NCBI GenBank assembly: GCA_039972875.1
Contig: JBDWMA010000051.1
Location: forward strand, 1-64,000
DNA from: Pseudoruegeria sp039972875
Lineage (GTDB): Bacteria > Pseudomonadota > Alphaproteobacteria > Rhodobacterales > Rhodobacteraceae
Length of the DNA: 64,000 nucleotides
Reading direction: 5' to 3'
A program made the translations under genes and the position numbers. Within the stretch, counting starts at the first letter, position 1. Every line of letters begins with the position of its first letter. The notes beneath the pieces are model-generated. The model was given only the letters and a program-made list of their open reading frames with translations. It did not search any database and was not told where the DNA came from. Shown in pieces: positions 35,943-45,028 of this stretch.

Positions 35943-38483
35943 GTGATCCGGGCAATTCTATCTTTCTTTGGTGGTATCTTTAGTTTGATCACCATTGGTG
36001 CTGTGGCCGTGGCGCTGACCATCGGTGCGATCTTTTGGATCTACGGTCGCGATCTGCCTAACCATGAACAGTTGTCGCAATATACGCCGAAAACCATCAG
36101 CCGGATCTATTCGGGTGAGGGGCAAATTATTGACGAATTCGCCCGTGAAAGGCGTTTGTTCGCACAGTCCGAAGAGATCCCGCCCTTGGTAAAGCAGGCG
36201 TTTATTTCGGCTGAGGATAAGAATTTCTATTCCCACAAAGGATATGATCCGCTTGGGATGGTCAAAGCTGGGATCGATGCTGCGCAGGGTGGTCGATTGC
36301 GTGGGGCATCCACTATTACCCAGCAAGTAATGAAGAATTTTTTGTTGTCTTCTGATCGCTCAGCAGAACGTAAAATCAAAGAGCTGATTTTGGCCTCCCG
36401 TCTTGAGGAAACACTGACAAAAGAAGAAATTCTAGAACTTTATCTAAATGAAATTTTTCTGGGGCAGAATAGTTTTGGGGTGGCAGCCGCTTCGCAAACC
36501 TATTTCAATAAGACGCTGACAGAACTGTCCGCCCAAGAGGCCGCGTATCTTGCTGTTTTGCCCAAAGCGCCCTCAAATTATCACCCTGTTCGCAATACAG
36601 AACGAGCCGTTAATCGTCGGAATTTTGTTCTGAAAGAGATGAATGAAAACGGATATCTAAGCGATACGGAATATGCCGAAGCGAAAGAGGCGCCGTTGGA
36701 CACTGTTCAGGGGGGGCAAATCGCCAGTTTCCGCAGCGCACTGCCGCCTCGAGATTATTTTACCGATGAAATTCGCCGACAGCTGAGCCGGGATTTCGGT
36801 GAAGAAGAATTCTTTTCAGGTGGTTTGGCTATTCGGGCAACGGTTGACCCTGAAATGCAAGCAGAGGCCGCACGGTCATTGCAGCGTGGGTTGGAAAAAT
36901 ACGATCGCGGGTTGGGCATTTGGCGCGGCACGCGAAAAACCATCGACTCGGAATTTTTAGAAACTGAAGAAGACTGGCGCGTAGCATTGCGGGGGGTTGA
37001 GCTGGCCCGTGACGTGGAAAACTGGCATGCGGCAGTGGTTTTGGAAGTTGGCAATACCCATGCCCGCATTGGGATTGAAGGCGTCGAGGAAGACGGTGAT
37101 GGGCACTGGATTTCACCCAAGGATGTGGCTTGGGCACGGCGGCGTAATCGAGACGGATCATTGGGCCGAAAGGCGCAGGTCGCGGGGGATTTGCTCCGTG
37201 TTGGTGAAGTCGTCCATGTTCGTGCGATGACCTCTGACGATGACGGTTCTTTTATCCGCTGGACCCTGCGACAAGTGCCTGAGGTTGAGGGTGGCTTTAT
37301 GGCGATGGATGTGAACACTGGCCGTGTGATCGCTATGCAGGGTGGCTTTTCGTACCAACACTCTGTGTTTAATCGGGCAACACAGGCGACGCGCCAGCCT
37401 GGTTCTTCGTTTAAACCTTTTGTCTATGCGGCAGCACTTGATTCCGGATATTCGCCTGCAACCATCGTCGTGGATGCGCCAATTGAGATTTATTCCGGCA
37501 ACGAAGTTTGGCGTCCTAAGAATGCCTCAAATAAATTCTACGGACCCACGCCATTGCGCACTGGGATCGAACGGTCTCGTAACTTGATGACCGTGCGTTT
37601 GGCGCAAGAGATCGGAATGGATACGGTGGCAGGATATGCCGAACGGTTCGGCGTATATGACAATATGGGAACCTATCTACCCAATGCACTTGGTTCTGAG
37701 GAAACCACTTTGTTCAAAATGGTGGCTGCATATGCGATGTTTGCCAATGGTGGCGAACGGGTTGAACCAACCTTGGTTGACCGCGTACAGGACCGCTGGG
37801 GTAAAACCGTATATCGCCATGACAAACGTAAATGTGACGATTGTCAGTTGGCTTCTCTGGATCCGGGTTTTGCCCCCAGCATCACCTCTAATCGGGAGCG
37901 GGTTATGAATGCCGTTACGGCGTATCAGTTAACCTCTATGATGCAAGGTGTTGTTCAACGCGGTACGGCAGCCGGTCGCGTGAACATTGGAGTACCTGTT
38001 GCCGGTAAAACCGGAACAACCAACGAAGCAAAGGACGTTTGGTTCGTTGGCTTTACGTCAAATATCGTAGCTGGGTGTTTCATTGGTTATGACCGTCCCA
38101 AACCATTGGGGCGTGGGGCAGGTGGGGGCACGATGTGTGCGCCTGTCTTTAATGATTTTATGAAAGATGCGACGAAAAAATATGGCGGCGGCCAGTTTGA
38201 TGTACCGCCTGGTGGGTATTTCATCAAAATTGATCGGTTTACAGGTGCACGTTTGCCAGACAATGCAGTCGGTGATCACGTGGTGTCGGAATATTTCCGC
38301 GATGGTGCGGAGCCAACCTTTGGCGTGGCATTTGATGGTGGTTTTGCAATGGGGTCGAACTTGCCGCTGTATTCGCGGGGGGATAGCGAAACCACGCAAG
38401 AAATCACAACATCTACCGGTGAGAAAAAGACAATCGGCGGAAAGGCCAGCTTTGGGACGCTTTCCTCTGGGGGGCTTTACTGA
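35943..38483 (+). CDS. mrcA: Penicillin-binding protein 1A (bifunctional)
   Basis: An 846-residue inner-membrane enzyme that polymerises and cross-links peptidoglycan. A membrane helix occupies residues ~8-32. The glycosyltransferase domain has EDKNFYSHKG and GASTITQQVMKN; the transpeptidase domain has SSFK in QPGSSFKPF, SRN in ERSRNLM, and KTGTTNE. The start is GTG 35943 with GGAG nearby. A middle insert with an OB-like fold (residues ~320-440) is typical of PBP1A. The ribosome site and promoter are good. It is a class A PBP of normal length. Confidence 0.96.
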   Translation: MIRAILSFFGGIFSLITIGAVAVALTIGAIFWIYGRDLPNHEQLSQYTPKTISRIYSGEGQIIDEFARERRLFAQSEEIPPLVKQAFISAEDKNFYSHKGYDPLGMVKAGIDAAQGGRLRGASTITQQVMKNFLLSSDRSAERKIKELILASRLEETLTKEEILELYLNEIFLGQNSFGVAAASQTYFNKTLTELSAQEAAYLAVLPKAPSNYHPVRNTERAVNRRNFVLKEMNENGYLSDTEYAEAKEAPLDTVQGGQIASFRSALPPRDYFTDEIRRQLSRDFGEEEFFSGGLAIRATVDPEMQAEAARSLQRGLEKYDRGLGIWRGTRKTIDSEFLETEEDWRVALRGVELARDVENWHAAVVLEVGNTHARIGIEGVEEDGDGHWISPKDVAWARRRNRDGSLGRKAQVAGDLLRVGEVVHVRAMTSDDDGSFIRWTLRQVPEVEGGFMAMDVNTGRVIAMQGGFSYQHSVFNRATQATRQPGSSFKPFVYAAALDSGYSPATIVVDAPIEIYSGNEVWRPKNASNKFYGPTPLRTGIERSRNLMTVRLAQEIGMDTVAGYAERFGVYDNMGTYLPNALGSEETTLFKMVAAYAMFANGGERVEPTLVDRVQDRWGKTVYRHDKRKCDDCQLASLDPGFAPSITSNRERVMNAVTAYQLTSMMQGVVQRGTAAGRVNIGVPVAGKTGTTNEAKDVWFVGFTSNIVAGCFIGYDRPKPLGRGAGGGTMCAPVFNDFMKDATKKYGGGQFDVPPGGYFIKIDRFTGARLPDNAVGDHVVSEYFRDGAEPTFGVAFDGGFAMGSNLPLYSRGDSETTQEITTSTGEKKTIGGKASFGTLSSGGLY

Positions 38484-38555
38484 TCTTGCCGCCCGCGTGG
38501 CCTGTTGATATCACGCGGGGGCAACACAAGAATAACCCAAAGACAGGACGCACCC

Positions 38556-39683
38556 ATGCGCGCAGAGACGCAGAACACGGTTGAGGCCATCGAGAAATCG
38601 CTGGAGCTGCTTCGTCAGCGCATGGACTGGGATACAGCTCCCCATCGCCTTGAAGAGTTTAACGCTCGAACCGAGGATCCAGACCTATGGAATGATCCCG
38701 AAAAAGCGCAAAAACTGATGCGCCAACGCCAAGAGTTGGTGGATAAGTTAGATTTGGTGAAATCCATGACGCAGGATTTGTCTGACAATATTGAGCTTAT
38801 TGAGATGGGTGAAATGGAGGAAGATGATGACGTTATCAAAGAGGCCGAAGAGGCCCTTGATGCGTTGAAAGAGAAATCCGCTCAGAAAGAGTTAGAAGCT
38901 CTGCTCGACGGTGAAGCCGATAGCAATGATACGTTCCTTGAGATCAATTCTGGTGCGGGTGGCACCGAGAGCTGTGATTGGGCAAGTATGTTGGCCCGGA
39001 TGTATGTGCGTTGGGCGGAAAAGCAGGGCTATAAGGTCGAGCTACAATCCGAAAGCGCAGGCGAGGAAGCGGGAATTAAATCCGCAGCCTATAAAATTTC
39101 CGGACACAATGCCTATGGCTGGCTAAAATCAGAAAGTGGTGTGCATCGTCTGGTGCGAATTTCACCATTTGATTCAGCCGCTAAACGGCACACGTCATTT
39201 ACGTCGGTAAAAGTATATCCCGTTGTCGATGATGATATTGAAATCGAAGTAAACCCAGCAGATATCCGAATTGATACGTATCGCTCGTCCGGGGCAGGCG
39301 GTCAGCACGTGAACACCACGGATTCGGCGGTTCGCATTACCCACCATCCCACCGGGATTGTGGTGACCAGTTCAGAGAAGTCGCAACACCAGAACCGCGA
39401 CATTGCAATGAAGGCTTTGAAGTCACAACTTTATCAAATTGAGTTGGACAAACGCTCTGCTTTGGTCAATGAGGCGCACCAAAACGCCGGTGACGCGGGG
39501 TGGGGCAATCAAATCCGATCCTATGTGTTGCAGCCCTACCAGATGGTAAAAGATCTGCGAACCAACTTTGAGACATCTGACACGAAGGGTGTCCTTGACG
39601 GGGATCTCGATAATCTGATGGCGGCAACATTGGCAATGAATGTTGCAGGGAAAAGTCGGGCAGAAGCCAATTCCGTTGACTAA
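38556..39683 (+). CDS. prfB: Peptide chain release factor 2, uninterrupted frame
   Basis: A 375-residue factor that releases peptides at UGA and UAA. The SPF stop-codon motif (RISPFDSAA) and the GGQ catalytic motif (SSGAGGQHVNTTD) are present. In many bacteria prfB has a UGA in codon 26 read by a programmed +1 frameshift; here the N-terminal frame (MRAETQNTVEAIEKSLELL...) is continuous with no such stop. ATG 38556 follows AGGACG. The gene lies 72 bases behind mrcA and may be in its transcript. Confidence 0.96.
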   Translation: MRAETQNTVEAIEKSLELLRQRMDWDTAPHRLEEFNARTEDPDLWNDPEKAQKLMRQRQELVDKLDLVKSMTQDLSDNIELIEMGEMEEDDDVIKEAEEALDALKEKSAQKELEALLDGEADSNDTFLEINSGAGGTESCDWASMLARMYVRWAEKQGYKVELQSESAGEEAGIKSAAYKISGHNAYGWLKSESGVHRLVRISPFDSAAKRHTSFTSVKVYPVVDDDIEIEVNPADIRIDTYRSSGAGGQHVNTTDSAVRITHHPTGIVVTSSEKSQHQNRDIAMKALKSQLYQIELDKRSALVNEAHQNAGDAGWGNQIRSYVLQPYQMVKDLRTNFETSDTKGVLDGDLDNLMAATLAMNVAGKSRAEANSVD

Positions 39684-39779
39684 ACTATAACATATTCTTT
39701 GCGCCAAAGGATGACCTAAGCGATTGACATCCCCCTGCATTTTCGGGCCAGATTGCCCAAGATCAGGAGGAGGTCTCAG

Positions 39780-40565
39780 ATGAAAGAAACCCAGATAGCG
39801 GCGGCTTCGGCGGTCCCAGAATTCAATTCATTGTCTTTTTCGGATCTGAAAACGGCATTGCGCCTTGGGTGGGGTGATTTTCGCAAAGCACCGCAATTTG
39901 GTCTGTTTTTTGGTTTGTTTTATACCGTTGGTGGCCTGCTTATGTGGTGGGTGACGACGCAAACAGGGCAGAGCTATTGGCTGGGCCTTGCTGCCTTTGG
40001 GTTTCCACTGATTGGACCCTTTGCTGCCGTCGGGCTTTATGAGGTGAGCCACCGATTGGATAATAACGATCCATTAGTATGGTCCGAAATTCTAGGCGTT
40101 ATTAATCACCAGCGGAATCGACAAATCCCGTCTATTTGCGTGACGATCATTATGATTTTTCTGTTTTGGTTTTTTATCGCACATATGATCTTTGCGTTGT
40201 TTCTGGGCAAAATGTCGATGGTCAACGTATCCTCAAGTTATGATACCTATCTGACCACCGAGGGGCTTTCGATGCTCGCATTTGGGACTGTCATCGGGGC
40301 GGTTTTTGCCTTTGTGACGTTTGCATTAATGGTTTTTAGTATTCCGATGTTGTTGGATCGCGAATTGGACGTCATTACTGCGATGATCACCAGCTTTAAA
40401 CAAGTAACGGGCAATATCGTCGTAATGACGGGCTGGGGTATCATATTAGCCATCATTTTGTTTATCGGAATGTTTCCTTATTTTTTCGGGTTGATGGTGG
40501 TTTTACCTTTATTGGGACACGCGTCTTGGCATTTGTACAAAATTGCCATCACGCCAAGCATTTAA
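39780..40565 (+). CDS. DUF2189 multi-pass membrane protein
   Basis: A 261-residue protein with GGAGGAGG before ATG 39780. About six hydrophobic segments are visible (FGLFFGLFYTVGGLLMWWV, LGLAAFGFPLIGPFAAVGLY, IIMIFLFWFFIAHMIFALF, MLAFGTVIGAVFAFVTFALMVF, MTGWGIILAIILFIGM, FFGLMVVLPLLGHASWHLY). The arrangement, including LIGPFAAVGLYEVSRR-like residues and the final GHASWHLY, fits DUF2189. Function unknown; related proteins have been called cytochrome c oxidase-associated, but nothing here shows this. Confidence 0.82.
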   Translation: MKETQIAAASAVPEFNSLSFSDLKTALRLGWGDFRKAPQFGLFFGLFYTVGGLLMWWVTTQTGQSYWLGLAAFGFPLIGPFAAVGLYEVSHRLDNNDPLVWSEILGVINHQRNRQIPSICVTIIMIFLFWFFIAHMIFALFLGKMSMVNVSSSYDTYLTTEGLSMLAFGTVIGAVFAFVTFALMVFSIPMLLDRELDVITAMITSFKQVTGNIVVMTGWGIILAIILFIGMFPYFFGLMVVLPLLGHASWHLYKIAITPSI

Positions 40566-40674
40566 TCGCCTAATAATTATTCGATGCGTTGAATATAAGC
40601 ATTGGGTTCCTATATCTGCTGACAAAGCAAAAAGAGACACTCCCGAAGAGTGCTTACATATGAGGGACCAGTTC

Positions 40675-41589
40675 ATGGCACATGATTGGGACGATTTTCG
40701 ATACTTTCTTGCCTTATCAAGGGCGTCATCAACGGTAGAGGCTGCGCGGTCTCTGGATGTTACGCATCAAACCGTTTCGCGGCGCATTGCAGCATTAGAG
40801 GCGCGGCTAAATATGCGTCTGGTCGATCGTGAAGGGGCCTCTTTGCGCCTTACATCGCGTGGGCAAGCTCTGGCAGAACGTGTGGCAGACATGGAAACAA
40901 TGTCGCACAGTATTACCCAAATGGCCCGTCATTCAGGTGAAAAAGTAGAAGGGCGGATTCGGATCACCACCAGCGATGCGGGGATTCGTTTCCTGTTGAT
41001 GCCTGTGATCGACAAGCTCATGAAGGCCTACCCAGATATTATGGTGGATATTCTGACGAGCACCGAATCTTTAGATGTTGCATCGGGGTTTGTTGATTTT
41101 GCCGTACGATTTACCTCTTCCCCTGATGAGGATCTAATTGGTCAAAAAATTGCTCCGGTGGGGATGCGGCCTACTGGGACACGGGCCCTGATTGAGGCAT
41201 TTGATCGTGGGGTGCGTAATTCCGCGGATCGGCAACGGGTTCCGATCATCACTTTTGAGAACAATCCTGAATCCGTGCCGAATTGGGTTGAAGGGGCTGT
41301 TGCTCCAGACAGCCCGGTTCACAGAGTCAGTCACATGGAATCCCTCATCGAATTTGTCCTGCGTGGGCATGGGATCTGTTTGCTGCCTTGTTTTATTGCG
41401 ACCCAGCTGGACAGTCTTGTTCAAAGCCAGGCAATGCCGATCCGTCGCCCAATAGATTTGTGGTTGTTGACCAATGCGGAAGTACGTCGTTCTGCAAAAA
41501 TCCGCCAAATCCGCGCGTTTTTGCAGAAAGAGCTTGGCGCGTTAGCATCCACCATTTCAGGGGATGCCGTTCCAAGGGCGCTTGGTTGA
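40675..41589 (+). CDS. LysR-family transcriptional regulator
   Basis: A 304-residue regulator. The N-terminal winged helix-turn-helix is MAHDWDDFRYFLALSRASSTVEAARSL-type, with VTHQTVSRRIAALEARL as recognition helix. The C-terminal part binds an effector. ATG 40675 has GAGGGA seven bases upstream; a nearby ATG at 40660 is possible. The effector and target are unknown, since the neighbours are not metabolic. The start resembles that of the LysR gene at the right edge of the window (LELHWDDLRIFMAVAR). Confidence 0.9.
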   Translation: MAHDWDDFRYFLALSRASSTVEAARSLDVTHQTVSRRIAALEARLNMRLVDREGASLRLTSRGQALAERVADMETMSHSITQMARHSGEKVEGRIRITTSDAGIRFLLMPVIDKLMKAYPDIMVDILTSTESLDVASGFVDFAVRFTSSPDEDLIGQKIAPVGMRPTGTRALIEAFDRGVRNSADRQRVPIITFENNPESVPNWVEGAVAPDSPVHRVSHMESLIEFVLRGHGICLLPCFIATQLDSLVQSQAMPIRRPIDLWLLTNAEVRRSAKIRQIRAFLQKELGALASTISGDAVPRALG

Positions 41590-41599
41590 GGCAAAGAAA

Positions 41600-41624
41600 A
41601 AGGCGCCCGAAAAGGGGGCGCCTT
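41600..41624. terminator. Bidirectional terminator between LysR and bactofilin genes
   Basis: AAGGCGCCC and GGGCGCCTT around a 7-base loop. On the minus strand it continues into TTTCTTTG, so it serves the bactofilin operon best. Confidence 0.75.
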
Positions 41625-41651
41625 GCTATTCATGCTGTCACTAAGTGAATT

Positions 41652-42137
41652 TTACTGTGGTGCAGCTGGCTTTTTCGGAGCGCCGCCGCCGCCAAGTGGA
41701 TCATCCTGACGTTGGACTGAGCCTTCAAAATGGGCCCCAGATTCAATCGCAATTGTTTTGTGGATGATGTCACCCTCTACACGCGCGGTTGAGGTCAACC
41801 GAACTTTAAGGCCACGAACACGTCCTACGACGCGGCCATGCACAACAACGTCATCGGCCATGACTTCGCCTTTGACGGTTGCGGTTTCGCCAACTGTCAG
41901 CAAATGCGCGCGAATGTCGCCTTCGACAGTGCCCTCGATGTTGATGTCACCAGAGGTTTTGAGGTTGCCAACAACAGTCAAATCCGCAGAAAGTGCTGAT
42001 GCTGGTGGCTTTGCTTTCGGAGCCGAAGGCTTCGTGTCAAGTGTGGGTTTGTTCACAGGGGCCTCTGGAGCTTTGGGTTTATCTGTTTCGGCGCCTGCTT
42101 TCGGGCCGGGTTCGTTGATCCTGCTTTTAGAAAACAT
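41652..42137 (-). CDS. Bactofilin
   Basis: A 161-residue cytoskeletal protein that polymerises without nucleotide. The N-terminus is Pro/Lys/Ala-rich and disordered (residues 8-48), followed by the beta-helix core: LSADLTVVGNLKTSGDINIEGTVEGDIRA, VKGEVMADDVVVHGRVVGRVRG, ARVEGDIIHKTIAIESGAHFEGS. A short Pro-rich tail follows. Its start overlaps the end of the M23 peptidase gene by 11 bases, so they are coupled. In several bacteria a bactofilin and a LytM peptidase are neighbours and shape the cell. Confidence 0.93.
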   Translation of the reverse strand: MFSKSRINEPGPKAGAETDKPKAPEAPVNKPTLDTKPSAPKAKPPASALSADLTVVGNLKTSGDINIEGTVEGDIRAHLLTVGETATVKGEVMADDVVVHGRVVGRVRGLKVRLTSTARVEGDIIHKTIAIESGAHFEGSVQRQDDPLGGGGAPKKPAAPQ

Positions 42138-43446
42138 CTCTTGCTGCCTTGATATACTTCATGGGGTTAACCGGAGTGCCCTGAACGCGCACTTCGTAAT
42201 GCAAATGGGTTCCAGTAGAGCGTCCAGAATTTCCCATGTCACCAATGCGGTCACCACGCGAAACTCTTTGGCCCTTCTTCACTCGTATCTTTGCCATATG
42301 CGCATAGCGAGTTTCAATGCCAAATTCATGTTGGATTTTCACAAGTCGCCCATAACCGGACAACCAGCCTGCGTGAATCACGACTCCGTCGGCGGTCGAA
42401 TAGATCGGAGTTCCGTAGGATGCCGCAAAGTCTGTGCCGTTGTGCATGCGGCCCCAGCGGGGGCCAAAACCTGATGTGAACCGGAATGCGGATTTAACAG
42501 GCACATCAAATGGCGCTTTTTGTGCCGCAATTCGGTAGATGTTCATCTCATCGAGTTTGCGCAAAATGTTATTGGCCCGTAGCCCGTCTGCGTCGGGTTT
42601 TTCAGTCCCAATATCAAATTTCAAAGGTGTCAGTGGGCCACCTTGTCCTGAATACCCACTCCGGACCTGCTTTAAGATCGAATCCACCGACAGGCCAGAG
42701 GCGGCAAACATCTTGTTCATCGGTGCGATAGAAACGGTAACAGCTTCTTCGAGACGCGTGAAAATTTGATCGTTTCGTTGATCTTTCAGTTTTGCTTGAT
42801 GCGCCAGTTCTTGAATGTAGATATCCGCATCTGATGCATAGGCCTCCATATGATCACGCTCTTTGGCGGTGTCCATAAGGGCGTTGCTTAAGAAGGAAAC
42901 GGTTGTTTCGACATCTTCCAGGCGGGCGGTATCGGGTTCTGCAACCTGTTGTTCCACAAGGGATTTCTTGAGCGTACCGACTTCTAGGCGTGCCGTATCG
43001 CGTTCTTGGATCACATCGCGCAGGGTCGATTGAATCACTTCTGTGCCGGTTTCCAGCTCACGGCGACGATTTTCAGATTCCAAAAGGGCGGTTTGCATGG
43101 CCGAGATTTCACCAAGGGCGGTGTTAAATCGAATGTGCGCGCGTGACGCCTCTTGTTGGCGCAAATCGCGTTCAGCGGACAACTTGTTGAGCCGGGCTTC
43201 ATAAAGATACTGGTCGCGTTTAATTTGATCCCTGATGTTTCCAGAACTCAGAGAATCCATCAACAGAATAGATGTGGCGACCAAGGTCCAGCTACCCACC
43301 CCAATAACCCCAAGGATTGCGGCAAGCTGCGTCCCTGAACGCAACCGAATATAGCGGGTTTCTGTATCTGACCTTAGAAACAACCGTTTTTCAGGCAGAC
43401 GTTTCTCAAGTGCGACGTGAATTTTGTGTAAAAATGCAGACGGCAA
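42127..43446 (-). CDS. M23/LytM-domain peptidase with coiled coil, membrane-anchored
   Basis: A protein of about 439 residues. A membrane helix (LAAILGVIGVGSWTLVATSILL) is followed by a long coiled coil (RDQYLYEARLNKLSAERDLRQQEASRAH...) and a C-terminal LytM domain with HNGTDFAA, HxHYE in THLHYEV, and TRYAHMAKI; the zinc residues His and Asp are present. It would cut peptide cross-links in the wall. No ATG exists in the likely start zone; I chose TTG 43446 (LPSAFLHKIHVAL), while TTG 43515 would add 23 residues. It overlaps the bactofilin gene. Confidence 0.85.
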   Translation of the reverse strand: MPSAFLHKIHVALEKRLPEKRLFLRSDTETRYIRLRSGTQLAAILGVIGVGSWTLVATSILLMDSLSSGNIRDQIKRDQYLYEARLNKLSAERDLRQQEASRAHIRFNTALGEISAMQTALLESENRRRELETGTEVIQSTLRDVIQERDTARLEVGTLKKSLVEQQVAEPDTARLEDVETTVSFLSNALMDTAKERDHMEAYASDADIYIQELAHQAKLKDQRNDQIFTRLEEAVTVSIAPMNKMFAASGLSVDSILKQVRSGYSGQGGPLTPLKFDIGTEKPDADGLRANNILRKLDEMNIYRIAAQKAPFDVPVKSAFRFTSGFGPRWGRMHNGTDFAASYGTPIYSTADGVVIHAGWLSGYGRLVKIQHEFGIETRYAHMAKIRVKKGQRVSRGDRIGDMGNSGRSTGTHLHYEVRVQGTPVNPMKYIKAARDVF

Positions 43447-43579
43447 TGGCCTGTCGAGCCCCTTTAATTTCCCTACCCAAACGCGGTGTCCGCTTCCCCA
43501 CAGCAGCGCGTCCAAGATTGATTAACCAGATGGAAACTTTGCTGCAACATATTTGATCTGAACTAGGTTTGAATCGGCT

Positions 43580-43602
43580 AACTGCCCGTGTTTTGGGCAG
43601 TT
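43580..43602. terminator. Hairpin between the ferritin-like and M23 genes
   Basis: AACTGCCC and GGGCAGTT around GTGTTTT form an 8-bp stem 33 bases beyond the ferritin-like stop. The T run lies on the plus strand, so termination of the minus transcript is uncertain. Confidence 0.45.
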
Positions 43603-43634
43603 TTCCGCCGAAACCACCTTGTTTGGCACGTGTG

Positions 43635-44465
43635 TTAAGGGCCGCGTTGCCAATTTTCGTCTACCAATGGCCAATAGAAATCTGGGGGCAACCCTGCATC
43701 AGCGCGTTTTTCTTCGTTAAACGGGGGTCTTAATCCGCCGTGAAAATAGGTTCGAACGAGGTCATGAAAAACCTCTTTGGGATCAAGGTTGTGACGACCG
43801 CACAAGAAATGAAACCACTTTGAGCCATAGGCAACATGGCCGACTTCTTCGGCGTAAATAGTTTCAAGGGCAGCGATGGTTTGCGTGTCTTTTGCCTTAC
43901 GGAACACCTCGATCATACCGGGGGTGACGTCCAATCCACGTGCTTCTAAAACCATGGGAACCACAGCCAAACGCCCCATTAAATCAGATTCGGTGTCTTG
44001 GGCAGCGCGCCACATGCCTGCATGGGCGGGAAGGTCTCCGTAGAATGACCCATGTGCCTCAAGGCAATCACACATCAGATTGAAATGGTTGGATTCTTCG
44101 TCGGCAGCCAAAACCCAGTCGTCGTAAAACCCGGCAGGCATTTCGACGTCTGTAAATCGTGCAATGATGTCCCAGTGAAGATCAACCGCGTTCAATTCGA
44201 TATGGGCCACGGCATGCAGAAGTGCGATGCGTCCTGCGGTTGTTCCGGGGCGACGACGAGGCACGTCCCGTGGGGAAAGTAGTTCCGGTTTTGCAGGTCG
44301 GGCCGGCATTTTCGGAGGAGTCGCATGGCCAACGGCTGGTGCTTCATCGTTGCGACGCGCGCGAAGCCAAGTTTTCGCGTGGGTTCGGCTTTTGGCAGTC
44401 TTTTCCCGTCCATCCGCTGTTGTCAGAACATCAACGGCCATTTCGGCAAGCGTTAATGTCGTCAT
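43635..44465 (-). CDS. Ferritin-like DUF455 protein
   Basis: A 276-residue protein with a di-iron-like four-helix bundle. Ligand candidates are in LHAVAHIELNAVDLHWD, AADEESNHFNLM and YAEEVGHVAYGSKWF (E-x-x-H pairs). An early Pro/Arg-rich section (residues 30-75) precedes the bundle. The start ATG overlaps the stop of bcp by four bases (ATGA), indicating coupling to the peroxiredoxin. DUF455 members are uncharacterised; linkage to bcp suggests oxidative-stress work. Confidence 0.88.
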   Translation of the reverse strand: MTTLTLAEMAVDVLTTADGREKTAKSRTHAKTWLRARRNDEAPAVGHATPPKMPARPAKPELLSPRDVPRRRPGTTAGRIALLHAVAHIELNAVDLHWDIIARFTDVEMPAGFYDDWVLAADEESNHFNLMCDCLEAHGSFYGDLPAHAGMWRAAQDTESDLMGRLAVVPMVLEARGLDVTPGMIEVFRKAKDTQTIAALETIYAEEVGHVAYGSKWFHFLCGRHNLDPKEVFHDLVRTYFHGGLRPPFNEEKRADAGLPPDFYWPLVDENWQRGP

Positions 44466-44923
44466 AGCTCTTGTGCGGCCTTTAATACTATTTCCACATG
44501 ACCGGGTACTTTTACTTTATTCCAAACTTGCGTGAGGACACCGTCGGCATTGATCAGAAATGTGGTGCGGACAATCCCAAAGAACGTTTTGCCGTACATT
44601 TGTTTTTCTTGCCAAACACCATAGGTTTCGCAAACATCGTTTTCCGCATCAGACAAAAGCGTCACGGACAACCCGTGCTTGTCCCGAAATTTACCGTGTT
44701 TAACGACCGTATCCTTGGAGACACCTAGCACATTCACGCCAGCGGCCCGAAAGTCGGCCGCCATTTCAGTAAAGCCAATCGCTTGTTTCGTGCAGCCCGG
44801 GGTATCGTCCCTTGGGTAAAAATACAGCACCACCGGCGATCCGCGCAATGCCGATAGGGTGACGGTTTGACCATCCGCATCCGGCAGAGTGAAATCCGGG
44901 GCAATCTCATTTAAGTCCAGCAT
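44462..44923 (-). CDS. bcp: Thiol peroxidase Bcp/PrxQ
   Basis: A 153-residue cytosolic peroxiredoxin reducing hydroperoxides. The peroxidatic Cys is in PRDDTPGCTKQ. The resolving Cys that E. coli Bcp has five residues later (TPGCTVQAC) is absent: here QAIGF, so the enzyme relies on another partner or a later Cys (DVCETYG). I chose ATG 44923 (MLDLNEIAPDF) after AAGGA; an ATG seven codons earlier is also in frame. Linked by overlap to the ferritin-like gene. Confidence 0.92.
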   Translation of the reverse strand: MLDLNEIAPDFTLPDADGQTVTLSALRGSPVVLYFYPRDDTPGCTKQAIGFTEMAADFRAAGVNVLGVSKDTVVKHGKFRDKHGLSVTLLSDAENDVCETYGVWQEKQMYGKTFFGIVRTTFLINADGVLTQVWNKVKVPGHVEIVLKAAQEL

Positions 44924-45028
44924 TTTGGGTGTCCTTGTTGCCATCTTCTCTTAACTTCTGTTTTAGTTGTTTTCAGTTGGAATTAAAGGCAACTTTTTCG
45001 AGGGTGTGCCGTAAGGAAACAAAACGGA

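Noticed and set aside
42127..43515. TTG 43515 as the start of the M23 peptidase
   Set aside because: No ribosome site, and the extra 23 residues do not look like the start of related proteins; not fully excluded.
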